The notes: generated by a model from the sequence alone, not told the origin. 64,000 nt of DNA from Anarhynchus alexandrinus (GCA_008711295.1 VUYV01000179.1:1702813-1766812), one strand, 5' to 3'. Counted from the first letter of the stretch, positions 13,063 through 27,400 are shown. Program-made: numbers and translations.

Positions 13063-16000
13063 TCCTGTAAACCCTGTAGTCAACCTAGCAAGCTCCATGT
13101 CATGCTCAGCTACCTTAGCCTGGGGGGATATTATAATGCAGACATCAGAAGTAATGTGCTGCGAAGCTGTGATACAGCCACTTTCCTGCAAAACAGTAGA
13201 TATGTAACAGCTGAAGCAATTAAGCCCCTTGACTTGTTTTGGGGGTTTTTCTCCTTATTTTTCTCCTTTAGAAATCCACCCAGAAGGCTGTACATTAATC
13301 AACAGCAGTAAGGAGGCTCTCACTCACCAGGAAATGCTGAACTTGAAGTTGCATGTGAACACCGAAACCTGAAATTTTAGATCCTATCATGTATACACGT
13401 CCCAGCACGGACTTACATGAGCTCATTACCTGCTCTCTCTGGAGTGATGCAGCACAGCTTCAAATTGATTTCCTGCAGCTTTTGCCCCTTTTTTTTTTTG
13501 TCCTTTCAGAGTATTACACAAATGGATAATAAAAGACTGTTTTGACTATGCTTAAATAAAATTTAATGTAACAACTTTCTGAGGCTGGGCTTAGTTCAGG
13601 TACCGTTCTGGGGACATTTTTGTTGCCTGGCCATTTCCCTGTTTTGTTGTGAAAGGGTAAGCTGCTGAAGGGACAGTTGTGATCGCTAGGTTGGATCACT
13701 GATGGAAGGGACAAAGAGCTTTGGCTACATGTCAAAGCTTTCGGAGGACGGGCTGATTGAAACTATTTCAGGGGTAATCATTATCAGCATATCTGAATAA
13801 TTAGTCTCATTTCCAGCGGATAACAGCTACTAACTACAGCTTGGTGCTTTGTGGCACATAGCCATTTTTCTAGCCGTTTAATGTAACCAGACATTGACCC
13901 TTCAGGGGTCTGCTCAGAGCTATTTTGCAGCCCCGGCAATTGGATCAAATCTCACAGCTCTGGACTCCTCTGGAAGTGCTATGTGGGTGAACCTCTCCAC
14001 AACAGATTCCAGTGTGAATACCACGTCCTGGTTCTCAGCTGCTCCATGATGCTGAATGTGTAAATAGTTTAAAATAGCCAAGTGAATGCTGGGTGCTGTG
14101 CTGTCTTTTAATATATACTTTTGCTACAACAAAAGCATTTTCGTTAACAGGGCCGGAGACATTTCGTGTAGCCTCCAAATGTGCAGAGCACGAAGGGGTT
14201 GCTCTCTCAACCTGTGCTTGAACTTCAAGACTTGACAATTCAGCCATAATTCAGCCTCATGGGCTCAGACACCTCAAGGAGATGGTTGGTCCACATCCTG
14301 GGGAACCAAAGTCTCTCTGTATAGTTCAGAATCTGGCAGTGTGTCTCTGCCTCTGCTAGACCAAGTTTTACCCATGTGCCTGAAGGGCCAAGGACTTGTA
14401 AATCACCTGTGATGTCTCAGGGTCTTTCCAGGTTCCACACTGCTCCCAAAAACACTTAGGTCACCTGCAGCCAGGTAATTAGGCAACCTAGACTCTTCAA
14501 ATGCCGGTTTGGTCACCTACATTTATGTGTTTATTGCCCTATGTTGAGTGCTGAAACACAGGCTTTGAGGGGTAAAAAAATGGCATACTCAGAAAAATGT
14601 GAATATTTATAAATTAAACGGGATTTGTGAACTGATCTTCTCACCAATACATTTATTCATCCATCCAAGAAATTTCATTCTTTTCCAAAGTGAGGAGGTT
14701 GCAATATTGACCCTTGAGATCCTCAGAGACCAGGAACTGATTTACTCAAAGCTCATCTTCATGATTGCAAATTAAAGTGGTTGCTAGGCTTATTAGCAAC
14801 AAGAAGACAACTTGTGAACAAAAGAAAGCCAGTTTTAGTCATGGTACTCTCTTCCATGGGTTCCACTGTATGGAGAATATGAGACTTCTTCTTCTGTGTG
14901 TCTTCCCAGCTGGAAGCCCAACAAGAGCCATGCCTCTCCCTGTCCATCTGAAATGATTTAAGAGGACTCTCATTTTCCAATTAGCTCTCTCTTCACTTTC
15001 AGAGCTCATGAGAGATACTGCAACTCCTATCTGTGTTTTAGCCACATGCGTGTAGACAGTATTTTTCCAAACATGTTGCTGCACCTTCCACTGAATTCTT
15101 TCTGTTGCGTGCCCTTTGAAGAGCTGCTTGAAGAATTGGCTGAGATAGATGGAGTTACAAGTCAACACCCTATCTCCTAGGCACGTGGCTTTTGCCACAA
15201 GCCCTTTAGATCTTTTTAAACCTCATAGTCTTTAAAGTCTTTGAGCAAAAGCCCTATTATAATACTATTACATTGGCTGGCAGCTTGTTGTGGCTCTGCA
15301 CTGCTCATACGCCCTTCTTCTTACAGTTTTTCTATCTCAGATTAATAGATGATGCTTTTTCAAAGGCATCTCAGCCTTGACACTGGGCCCTCTAAGTGGT
15401 CTGTGACTTAACACCTTTGGCAACTACCTTCAGCTTCATCTCCTATGTGCCGAGACTCTCATTATATACAAGGTGGGTTCTTTTCGGCAAATTGCTCCCA
15501 TGTATTTGGCTATATAATAGTTATTGGCTGTACACTGAAGTGCTCTTATAAGTCATCTATTGTTCTGTGCTGGACTGTGACACTCTCCTCTCTCCAACTC
15601 ATCAGCCACTGTGAAAGGGCACTATTTCATATTATGTTAATAGCCATAAATGCATGGTTCAATATTAACGGCACTCCAAATTTCAGAGCTGGGTTTGGTG
15701 TATTATATTGTTAGTAAAAGGCACAGACAGTTTTGCAATGGATTAGACACAACACTCTCCTTGGAGAGCAGAGTCACAAGGTTTATCTCAGATCTGCTCA
15801 GGAAAGGATGCTCAAAAAAACCACATGGTTATCCCTTTGGACTAATCTAAGCATGCTGCCACAAGATTCCTAAAATACTTCAGATTATACCCTTATCTTA
15901 TTTGTCTTTGAGGGAACTTTACATATCTCAAAGTCAGCAAATATATAGTTTACTTAGATTAATTACTCATTAACATAACAAACCTGTTTTCAGTACTAGT

Positions 16001-16995
16001 AGAGTCATATGCTTGATGTCACACCGAAGTCTGAGAAATGCTGTGATTTTGGACAAGTTTAACATAATTGAAAAACATGGCTGCGGTTCATACTCACTTG
16101 CTTAGCTTAAATACACTCTGCTAAATAGACATTGGTTATCATTTCTCCCAACCCTGTAACCTCAGTTACTCTATCACCTTGACATATTTGCTAAATGAAT
16201 ATAAATGGCAAATGCTAACAAATTCCTGCACCGTTCACACAGGTCAAGAAAACAAGCAAACATAAGATTAATACAAGTTAATCAGATACTGTTTACAGAA
16301 TAATTAAAGTCTTGAAACACAATCTCTCTCTGTTTTTAATAATGAATCTTTGTAAATCACTGTTGCCACATGAGATCATTCACCATCTTTTCTGCCTTGT
16401 AAGTTTCAGCCTAATATTAATAATGAGTGTCTTTTCAGTCTAACAATGTTCTTTAGATTTAAAGTTAGCAGAGTAATATGCACATAAAAAATAAGTACAT
16501 CACCTCTAATATCTCCCTGGTGGTCAGGTTTTACTTTGCGTGACTGACTCATTATGGATAATTAATATTGGCATGATTACAGTTTGGCAAATCAAACTAT
16601 GTGCCCATTGAGTAAAAACAGAACCACAGGAGAACTTCTTTGCAAGCAAGATGGCCATATAAAATCCCAGTGACTTGCTTCTACCTGCTACAGCCTCTCT
16701 GCTCTGGAAGGCTGTTCTCCCTCCAGGTCATATAATTTTGGTGAGGTTTAACAGATAAGTGATGTTGACATCCCTCATGTTGATCCATGCCAAAGCCACA
16801 GCATCAGCACAGGAAATAATCCCTTTCTGGCAAACAGCAAGCTGCCAGCAGCGTTCTTGGAGTGGCAGACACCAGGTGAAACCTCACCACCTCTGGTAGA
16901 TCCAGATGTCCTCTGCAGTGCTATTCTTCTAAAAAACCCCGAGCTAAATAAATTCAGCATTTAATTTTTAGCATTTAATTATTTATTGATAATTA

Positions 16996-17049
16996 TTCTA
17001 TTCTATTCTATTCTATTCTATTCTATTCTATTCTATTCTATTCTATTCT
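16996..17049 (+). repeat. (TTCTA)n pentanucleotide microsatellite
   Basis: Ten perfect TTCTA units plus a partial unit, 54 bases in all, ending where the sequence turns to TTCTGTTTG. The purity suggests recent expansion and likely length variation between individuals. Confidence 0.98.
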
Positions 17050-18229
17050 GTTTGTCAAGGGCCGTGGCAACAAAGATCAGTGGCCATATAAGAAATAGCC
17101 AGATTTCATTCTGGGCAAAAGTCTTTGCAGCAACCTGTGCTTCAGTTTACATTGTTATGTTATTGACCCTAATTTATGAACTGAAAGGAATTTGTGAACA
17201 TAATGTAGTGTGTTCATAGAAACTTCTGCTCTGTACTGTCTTGTAGTTTCTGGTGGTCACGTTCACAAACCACAACTGCAGTGCTCCAGACCATCTGTAT
17301 CCCGACCATGGCAGGTACCATTCCTGCAGCTGTTAGGGATGATTCAAATGATGTGTCTTCCTTACCATCTCTCTTGGTTTTCGGTTATATGTGATGTCTA
17401 CAAAGATGATCATTTTATTTATAACTTATGAGGGACCCAACAATGTAATGCAGATAACACTAAAGGAAGAAGCTTGTTCTCTCTTTTTATTCTCCATCCT
17501 TTTGTTTGGTGCAGTATCAAACAGATTTTTGCAGCTCTTTTGAATTTTCCAGACTATTAACTGCCCACAATTGTATTTGCTGAGTGCGTCTTGTAACTTC
17601 TTTATAAAAAACTACTATAACTCCTGTTACATGTCCAAAGTTGGTTGTTGGTTTTTTTTTTCTCACAGAAAGCATCCCATTTTGTGCAGAAATAGGCCAG
17701 GTATAAGAAAGAGACTTTGTGACTGCTCTTATCTTTTTCTTCACCAGCAAAGCAAGAAGCTGGTCTCATCTCCTCCCTCCTCTCATGTCTTTAGCTATAC
17801 CAACGCAACCACAGAATTAAGTTCTGTGTTTGTTTTTCATGCCCTCTGACTTTCAACAACATTTTATCCAGACTATAGGCTAAGAGGGCTAAGAGTTCTT
17901 GATGCTTTCAGAGTGCTTTTATTTAACTCTCCATGTTCTTAAAAGCCTTATCACCAGTATAGAAATCTAGACCGTCACCTTTTATTTTTTTCCTTGGCTT
18001 CTCCTTCGACTCCACCACTCCACTTTCTATCTTCAGGAGAAACAAAGATGATATCTTCTGTGACCAGCACTAAAAGTGCCCCCATGGCCAGCTGTGGGGT
18101 AAAGCATAAAACCCTCAAGGGAAGTTGCGCTTCACTTCCATGTTTGTACTGGTTTTAATGCTGTAAAGCGTTTCAGCGTGACCCATGTCTGGAAGGCATT
18201 TTACCGAACAGAAGTGTTTTGCTGCAGTA

Positions 18230-18480
18230 ACTCAATCAGCAGGTTATCCCTGGTGCTATTGCACGTTCTGTCAATGTCAGCACAGTGTGGCTCGCATTGG
18301 GTGATTATGCAAATATAAACCATAATTACCAAATTGTAATCACAGCACAAACACTATTAGCACCTGATTCATCGATCACTACCTAATTAACCACTCTGAT
18401 TAGTATGAGCCGTGAGAAAACCTTCTGGGTACCAATGCATTGATCTACATCTAAATATAGTCATAATTTTGGCAGTCCAA
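18230..18480. promoter_or_regulatory. Candidate conserved non-coding element
   Basis: An AT-rich, non-repetitive block with a perfect octamer ATGCAAAT (18307-18314, POU-factor type), CATAATTACC, and CTACCTAATTAACC, all homeodomain-type words close together. This resembles developmental enhancers; there is no evidence here of conservation or activity. Confidence 0.25.
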
Positions 18481-18803
18481 TATCGAAAACACCCAGTTCA
18501 AACAACTACTTCGTAAGTAACCGAAAAAGGCAGCATGTCATGTCCAGCAGCATTAGCCAGATTAGAGATATATCACAAAACAAACGGTCTAAGATACCTG
18601 TTTTTGTTGCTGCCGTTGTTTGGAAGGAAGCTGTCCTCTACTATTCGATATATCTGTTGCAACTGTAAGCTGGGTGACACATCCCAGAAATGGGCTGCTC
18701 TTTGTTTTGGGAATATTTAGTGTTTCCAAAATGCAATGTGGATGCCACAGTTCTTGCCTCATTGAATTCCAGTTGTTCTTCTGCACTTTTTTCCCAGTTT
18801 CAC

Positions 18804-18822
18804 AAAAAAAAAAAAAAAAAAA
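18804..18822 (+). repeat. A19 homopolymer
   Basis: Nineteen uninterrupted A. No retrotransposon body or target duplication is recognised next to it. Confidence 0.97.
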
Positions 18823-20112
18823 TTTGTTTGATGTAACATATTGTAAATCAATGCAAAGCAAAAATTATATATTTTTTAATGCATACATACATAAACATAT
18901 ATAGATATGTACATAAATCCTCTTTATATGCTTTGCTGGGATTTTTAACATGGTGGTGAAGAACAGGAATGGTTCTTACTGAATTCAGGTTCTGCCAACT
19001 TACTTTCATATTTTCTGTATTTCTGGATGAGAATTAGATGTATGTGTGCCACTCTTGACAAACTCTCTCTGAACAGCTCTCACGTATTCCAGACACAAAG
19101 CTTTTGATAACAATGGAAAAACATGTACAAAAACAAGAAAGAAATGCATTTCAAACATTTTTAAATTGTTTGTGGATTGACAAAGATTTCAGGCAACTCA
19201 GGTTACTTCCTCTCTTTAAAAATCCAGAGAGTTTTTGTTCATTTACACGTAGCGTTCCTTTTTTCCTGCTAAACAGCTGATGTATGTGATTTGTGTATTT
19301 GGGGCAAGTTGGTTTATCTGAGAATTTTAGAGGGAATCAAAGGGCAAAATGTGTTCTGATGCTTAATTTTACAAGTACATTTGTTCTGCCAAATAATTAA
19401 TTCTTTGAATTCTTCCAAATGGGAAATCATGCTTTCTGGCGCATGAGAAGACTTGTTATTCCTAACCATAGAGTATGAAAAATAACAGCCCTTTTTTCAG
19501 ATATCAGTCCACGTGGCACCTATAATTTACAGCATTTGTAAATACAAATGGAGTTAATGCCAGGTAAGGTTTCCAAAGGGCCTGGGAATCGGATATGCTT
19601 TCAAAAGAGTGTTGACCAAGGATCACGGTCTAATCTGTTTAAGGGACATGCCTGGCACACTGTCCTGAAAACTTTTCTTCACCGAAGTAGCGGTGTTGAA
19701 CTCAGCAGTTTAACATGTCTGGGTAAGCGCTGGCAGGATTCACCCCTCCTTAAATTTCTACATTTTTACAGAGCTGTCTGGACATGTAGGAACAAGCTCT
19801 AACTATAGCTGACTTATTTACATTGTTCATGCCAATCAAAATATTAAAGAACTTGGGACATTAGCACCCCGTTATCTCCTTGTCTGTACTTATTGCAATC
19901 CATAAAAAAGAGGAATTAACTCTTCCCTTCCATCCTTTTTCTTTCTTGGCTTAAATTATTTCACACTTGCAATTCATTCTTTCCAGCATCTTCAGTTTGT
20001 ACCATCTGAATTTTGGCTTTCAGGATTGTCACAGGGCTGATTGATAGGATTTTCGCCCCTTCAGTCCCTATAAGAAACACTGAAAAAACAGAGGTGATAA
20101 AAGCAGTACTCT

Positions 20113-20252
20113 GTCCTTGGAGATGTTCCAGAGTCAACAGGGCATGGCCCTGAGCAACCTGGTCTAGTGAAACTGGTTTTGAGCAGAGTGTTGGACTATA
20201 TGACCTCTGGAGGCCCCTTCCAACCTAAAATGTGATGCTAAGATTCTATGAA
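20113..20252 (+). mobile_element. CR1 LINE 3'-end fragment
   Basis: Matches the CR1 3' terminus in order: TCCTTGGAGATGTTCCAGAG, CCTGAGCAACCTGGTCTAG, TTGGACTATATGACCTCTGG, CCCCTTCCAACCT, and a GATTCTATG tail. Only the last 140 bases are present, a severely 5'-truncated insertion. Confidence 0.88.
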
Positions 20253-20879
20253 GTTCCAGCTGAACTTATTTTCCCACGATGGCCAATATCAATATACTGG
20301 CCAACATCTTCATTCCCAGTAGAGTGACTGGGACCTAAGGAATGTAATCATATGAGTGTGGCACAGTACCTAACTTTTAAATCCCTGTTCACCTTGAGAT
20401 ATTTGCGCCCCCCTTCACAGAAGTCTGGTGCTATCCAGAATTTGGTAGACCAGCTCACCAGCCAGCTTTACTGAACTAAAGATAGCCCCTGTGTCACCCA
20501 TTACCATCAACAGTCCTATGCCATCTCCTTTCTGAATTAATAGTAGAGCTCATCACAAGCCACAAACTTTCTGTATAGCAAACTTACCAGGATTTCTGTG
20601 CAAAATCAGTCTTAGCCATCACCATATCAGTAGATGATCTGCCTATTGTCTTTCTTGGGTTCCTTTTTCAGTTGGTATCCAAATTAGAAGTGTAATAAGG
20701 TAATAAGAATATCCCAAATCCTGAAAAATCTTAGAATGGGGAAAATTAGATTAATTTCCAATACATTTAGAGCAATATGATTCCATGCACTTTAAGAGCG
20801 TTATGTCATAGTAGCATGGTTTAAGTGAAAAAAAAGAGTTGCTATGAATTTGATCAATTTTTACTTACTTACAACCTGA

Positions 20880-21190
20880 TGCATTCCCATCACTGCACGG
20901 TAGGTTCATTTTACACAACAGTGTGAATTCCTGACAAATGTTCCTTGGGTGCCTGCCATGACCCCTATTCTACTCCACTGGCTGCTGCCACTCATCCACT
21001 CTCCTGTATCACACAGCTGATTATTCCTCCTGAGGGCTAGAATTTTACATTTGGACTTATTGAATTGGACTTTATTTTTTCCAGACAAGTTTTCCAATCT
21101 GTCAAGACAGTTTTGGATTTCAGTCTTGTCCTCCTACTTGCTCACATGGATTGCAAATGCCATCAGTTTGTAGAATCTTAAAGTCATTAG
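20880..21190 (-). mobile_element. Old CR1-type LINE fragment, reverse transcriptase C-terminal region
   Basis: The minus-strand translation (ORF at 20906-21097) carries VQFNKSKCKILALRRNNQL, the counterpart of the KFNKxKCKVLHLGRNNQ block of CR1 ORF2, followed by a GEWMSGSSQW stretch equivalent to the region after it. Upstream on the minus strand, further in-frame traces of the same domain (an EDKTEIQN-like segment) are interrupted by a stop. It is a decayed, non-functional copy and older than the 58.4 kb one. It may extend toward 22.5 kb, but I could not recognise more of it. Confidence 0.7.
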
Positions 21191-21456
21191 CAAGAAATGT
21201 TGACTTGTACCTGTCCTACGGCAGAAATATGCTTTTGTTTCTTAATACATCATTCTGGTCTGATACTTCTCATAGAACTGTTATTAATGCTTTGCTATTT
21301 TCCAGTGAAAGGCCAGTGCAATAAATAGTGGCATTATCTCATCCTTATTATCCAAAATTGCTTAGGAGACTATCTATTGAAATAATATCCAGACCTTAAC
21401 TCACAATATCTGACATCTATAGATTCTTTCCTATTCTCCAAGCCTATTGTTTTGTC

Positions 21457-21471
21457 AAAAAAAAAAAAAAA
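21457..21471 (+). repeat. A15 homopolymer
   Basis: Fifteen uninterrupted A within an AT-rich stretch that may belong to an old repeat. Confidence 0.95.
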
Positions 21472-24400
21472 TCTTTGACACAGGTTGTTCTTTCAAAAAA
21501 ACATTATTTTGGCTGTTATTTGTCCCTCTGTTGTCTTCTTCATGCTTACAGACCGAGTATTTATTTCAACATTATTCTGAAAACTGAAATGATGCTGACT
21601 CACTGTATCACCCCATCCTTCTTTCCAAAGATTGGCACTATGTTAGTCTTTTCCCACCTCACCCTCCCACCCCATGTTCACAAATGTCATTACCGTATGT
21701 CTGTGTTTTTTTCCAGCTATGTCCCAGAATACACATAGGTGAATGTTGTCAAGTCCCAATCATTTGAATCACCTGTCTGCTGTATCTTTTCTTCTCCCAT
21801 TATAGCCTAACTTCTCATTTGTTTTCAGTAATGTTAATTGTGCCAAACATCTAGTCACTTTTGAGATAGTTCTATTTTTTATATCTTTGGCTGACATCTT
21901 CCTCTCCCTTGAGATGAGGAACAACCATGTCATGGACATTCATCTCATTCTTCATATACTTATCAGATGGTTTTCATTATTCTTTGTCTGTCTGATTTTT
22001 GGCCCTATATATTTGTGCTTGTCTTATAAACTTGTCCACAGTGCTTTGATAAAGTTCCTGGATCCTGTATGTCTTCTACCTGTCTCTGAGATCCCTAAAG
22101 ATCTGTCTGGCCAAGTAGGTTTTTTTCAACTTTCTTAAGTCATTTTTCATGTTGGGATAATCTGTATGTCTTCCTTTAACAGAAATTTCTTAAGGCTTGC
22201 CAGTTGTCACAATTTTTCCCCTTAAAATAGTTCCCTCTGGGCTCTTAACTGCTTCCATTTGAGGAAGTGCATTTTTTTGAAGACTATTATCAATATCTTG
22301 TCTTCTTTTCCTGAGACCCATCCATGCTGTTTTAGTCTCATCCAAGTTGTTCTCTACCTTCATGTTCTCAGTCTGTTCCTACCTATTCTATTAAAAGTTA
22401 TAATATCTTTTCTCTTTGGTTGTTTTTTTTTTAGTTGCTCATCAAAAATTTATGCTTATTAACATCTAGAGGTTTCTGAGTTCTTTATGTAGCCTGCTGT
22501 ACTCTTTCCAGGCACATCTGGGTCAAGGAATTCCTTTTCTACATCTCCCAGTTGCTACCAATAGGTATCACTGTGACAAATTCTGTTAATTTTCCAGAAA
22601 TTGATTCAAAGTTGTGAAGTGAATCTTTCACACTGAGAGCTGGAAGATGCTTGTGGCACATGACCAGGATATAAGCAGTGCTTAGCAAAGGAGTGAATTG
22701 TTGCGACACAAGAGACCTTTCTACAAACATATCAGCTCTGGCATCTCTCATAAACACTAAAACCAAATCAAACATCAAACAAAGCCAACTGGTGCACACA
22801 GTAGGCAAGGCTGCTTTCCACAGCACTGGGCCATTGCTGGAGCGTTGGCTTTATTGGTTGGCTCTCGTCCTCGCTTTATAGGAAACCCAAAGACTATTCC
22901 AACGGCAAACATCAACTCTGATTGCAGTTTTTGGATACACAGTTTTACATAGGCTATGACCAAGCTCCATGGAGAAGAGATTGTTCCCAGTTTATTGGCT
23001 GGATTGTTCATATTCCTTGTGGTTTATTTGTCTGCTTAATTGGTGCTTGAATCTCTTTGCATTGTATTTCCTTTAGAAACTGATTCTAGGGTATTTTAAT
23101 ATTCTCTAGGAAATTTCTTGTAATGCTTCAATTAGAAACTTTCTCACACTTCGCTTATTTTAATTTAGGGCTCTGCGTTCAACTGACAGAGGAACAATAA
23201 AAGGAAAATTGGTTGGATCCTGCTATTTTGATAGGTTTAAAAGGTGAACATTACTGATTGCATGGGTTATCTCTTTGGCTTCTTCTTCTATTCTGTATGC
23301 TTATCTATATCATACACATCGCCACTGTGGCAGACCACTTCTTGGTACTGCATTAAGCTATGTGACTTACACACATTATTTACATTGTTCTCATCTTTCC
23401 CCTTCCACTGCGCACATGGAGTCTTTTCCTGGTTTTTTTAACTTATTTACTAAATACACCATTTGGATTAGACATATTGCTATTCACTGATGTTTAAAAA
23501 GTCAGGATCAAGGGAAAGAAATTAGGTTCTTAGCTCAAGAACCTCAATGACAGCTTTTTGGTATGAACAAGAGGAGCTTTAACCAGTTCAAGGAAAGTTC
23601 ATTGCATCAGAAGAGTGAAAGCATTAGCCAGAATTTTCATTTGATGGACATTGTTGATCTTCTACATATTTCAACCCAAACCCTTCTTCATCTCAGAATC
23701 CAATCACTAATTACCCTTTCGTATGATATAATTAACTGTAAATGTAAACCTCCTTTTGAAGCTTCCAATTTACTTCCTGTTAGGCAAAGTGTTGCTGGCC
23801 ATGAATTTTGTTAAGATCTTCCAACTTTATGAGTTTGCTAGGTGAGCCATGATCGTCTCTTCTTTTTTTTTTGAATGCATCAAGCTGAAAAAAGTGGCTT
23901 GAGTGGAGTGTCTATGATGAGTCGTGGTTATGATTGCCAAGAGTTAGAGGCAAGTATCCAGTGCAAATGTACAAAATACATCAGCAAGTATTGGGCTGGT
24001 GAGCTTGTTCATCATTTGGATGAATGTCCCAGAAACCTGAATATGTACCACACCCTGAACAGGCCTTGCATGGCATGCCCTGCTTTGGCTACGTATCTCA
24101 ATTAAATGACCATCACTGTGATTTGCTACTGTGGTGCTGACCTAGTTTCTGGAGAAAAACTCCAATTAAGCAAGTATCTCAGCTGTGTAGTTTTTCTTTA
24201 TAAGAACATGTTGCTTTGAGTACATTGTTTTGAAGGATATAACATTGCTTTGAGAAAGTCAGCACTGCAAAGAATCCACTCAAGCTGTCCAGCAGATACT
24301 TAGGAATTAAGTGTATCATATGAGAAGGAAACAACACATTTTCTAATCTTTGCCAACCACATGGAGATTCATCTCTCTTACGTTTCATGTTCTGAGATGA

Positions 24401-27400
24401 TGACCACAATAAGAATTGACTTAAATCCCACAGACCTTGTTTTTTTCTTGCAAATTGGCTTAAGCTCATCTCCTAATCAGGTAGTTGAACCATATATGTT
24501 TCTTGGCTGAATTCCAGTTCGGGTTCATCTCTTATGAAATTGTTCCAGTTCATTAACTAGTCTGGTGATCCTGAACCAGTCATTGTGGGAAAATACAACA
24601 CTTACAGCTAGAAAAGGGAAGACAACCAAGGCAGATTTCAGATAAGAGCTTTAGACCCTTGGTCTTAGTCTTGTGACAGATCTTGAAGGCCACTTCCCAG
24701 CAGAGTGTCCCAGACCCAACCCGCCTCCTTCAGCTTGGCATATAGAACTGAGCACCCACTGAACCTGTCATGGGGTCAAGTGATACCAGTACAATCAAAG
24801 GTCCACCTCCCTTCCTGACGGTGCTGGCACCCACAGCCTCAGAGCACTGAGCCCATCACTCTTGCCCTAGACTATTCTTTGGGGTAGATCAGGGGATGGA
24901 TGGGCCAGCAGAGGTTAGTGAGGCACATCAGCCCTAACAGGCTTTTTTACTTTATTGACCTTTGGGCTGTTTTATAGAAATCCTAGGTATTTATGGAAAT
25001 ATCTACCATAATCCCAAGAGCTCACTGCATATTTAGGTATCTAGTGTTAGAGGAGGTAATTTCTGCAGTCCCTGCAGCTGACACCTGAAGGCATTGCTTC
25101 AGCTGAACATATCACACTATTTTCACCACATTCAGCTCAGCTCTTCCAGCATCCTGCAAAAAGCACCAAAGTTAGTTTTGCCTCCGTAAAGCCAAGGAGG
25201 TTTTCTTAATCTGAATCCAGATAGTTACTTTTAAAGACTTAGACAATGCTCATGGATGTTTTAAAAAACAATTACATGGACTATAAACACAAAGGGGTTT
25301 TTTACACTAAATCATGCCGTCAGCTCTCTTCTTTAACAGTTTGATATGTTTTAAGTTTCATTGCATCAATACAATGAAAAGAAGATGGAGTCTGTTGAAA
25401 ACTCGGGAGACCAAAAGTCTGCTTTAGTGTTACCAGAGTTCTGCTGCCTGGCCTGTGGCAAGTTGTTCTATTTCTGGTTTCTCTACAGCTATTTCTTGAT
25501 TCTGTTTTCAAGGGAAATCCTTAGAGGAAAAGGTTAGCATATCTTCTCATATAGTGGCCTCACTCTTTCTCCTTCCCCAGTGTGAACATGAAGAGTGGCC
25601 TTGTTGGAACAAGAAAAAGGTCTGGAGTCTTTTCTCTGACAGTAGCAAGCAGCCTAGGAAAGAGCATACAGCAGAGCAGGTAGGTAGTAATACACCTATA
25701 TATTGTCCAGGCTATATAGATGTATTACTCCTCCTCCAACCACATGCAGAGGTAATATCTCTGTGTTTGATATCCTTAACAGCCCTTTTTCCCTCCTTTA
25801 ATTAATGTCTTGTCAATTTTGGCTGCATTTTGCTTTAACAGCTAATCTGCAGCCAAGAGGATATCCTTCCTCATATACTCATACTGGAAGTTGTACCACA
25901 GCCATCAAGTCAAGGTGTAGTTACTGTGCAGGAAAATCCAGAATTTCTCACTAGTATGGTACTGCACCCAGCTAGTTCATAAATTAAGAACTGATTAGAG
26001 GTGGGTCACTGTTCTACAAAGGGATTTTCATACATGGTCATGCTGAAAATACAGAATGGGTGCTAAGAGCTCTCCTAGACAAATTATTTTCCTAGCACTC
26101 AACAAACTATTGGCATTCATGCTGACTGTGCTCATGTTCACCCTCTTGCTTGACCCCTCACTGCTGTGCTAAGGTACTCCCATTACATGGAATTATTTGG
26201 GTTTAGGAGGCACCCCTGGATGGTGAGGACCTGCGTTCTGGTCTTTGTTGGCTTCAGCAACTGGCTGTTATATTCTTCATAAACAAATACAACCTAAGGC
26301 AAACATTTGCTTCTCACGCTTTCTCCAGTAAATATGGCTTTAAACATGGGGGGAAAAACAAACTCTAAGACCGCCTCTCAGCTTTCGATAACTTCTGCAT
26401 TCATTTTTCATGTTTTATTTTCCCGCATCCTGGAAGGAAAGCAGAGCAGTAGAAAGCATTAATCTCTAACCACAGTAATTTCCTGAATCCCAGAGAACTG
26501 CTGTCAAAACCAAGGAATCACTCGCTGCTGAAACATCTGTATTAAATTATTGCACTTTCCTTTTTGCTCCTGCATCGTGGCCTGCAATCAGCCACTGCTC
26601 CAAACCAGAAGCTGGAAGCAGCTGCAGACTTCAAAACCATTCCAGGCTTCCCCTATCTAACAGTGTTGCAATGTAACTTTTACAGCAAAGACACATTTTT
26701 GGATTTTATGGATGCTTCTTTATCCAAACATTGCACAGCAAACAGTAAATCCTGTTTCCTTCCTGGAACAGAGCTGGAAAAAAATCTGCATTGGGTTCCT
26801 ATCATTTTTAATGCGGCCTTACTAATTTCTCTCTGCCTCACTTTCCAGATTGCTGCCTCTAATCTGTACCATTTTCTCGCACTGACTGTCAAGCTGCTCG
26901 TAACACACACTTATCTGGAAGTGTATTCTTCTTCTTTTCCTCTCTGTATATTTATATTCTAGTCCCTACCAAAAATAATGATGATAGTTTTAATAATGAC
27001 TGATCTTCCTTGACCTGATTTAGCTCTTTAGCTTGCTGACGCAAGAAGATTATTCATTGTCTTCTCCAAAGTAATTTCCATGAGTCTTTGGGAGTCATGT
27101 CTTCTGTCTGATTGACTCATTAGGTTTCAAGATCCCTAATAGCCAAGATCAGAAAGATTTATTTGGATAGTTCCTTCTGGGAGTTTGTTCCCAACTTGTA
27201 TGTCAGACCTGGATTTCTCTTGAGAGGTAGTAACTCATACAGACCCCGTGGATTTATCACCAGAAGAAAGAACAACCTTACCAAGTGCCCTGAGACATTT
27301 ATTTTGACACCCGGCATGTTGCTGGCATGTTGTGTGACACACACCCTCTGTCAGTGTCTCCACAACAAAGAATCTCTGCCTTCCAAGAAACTGTTCAAAA

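Larger units (their letters stand above)
13063..20112. other. Gene-free flank, AT-rich
   Basis: No gene seen. AT-rich unique-looking stretches with TAAT-type motifs occur near 13760-13960 and 16330-16620, besides the TTCTA repeat, the A19 run and the octamer-bearing block listed separately. Confidence 0.7.
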
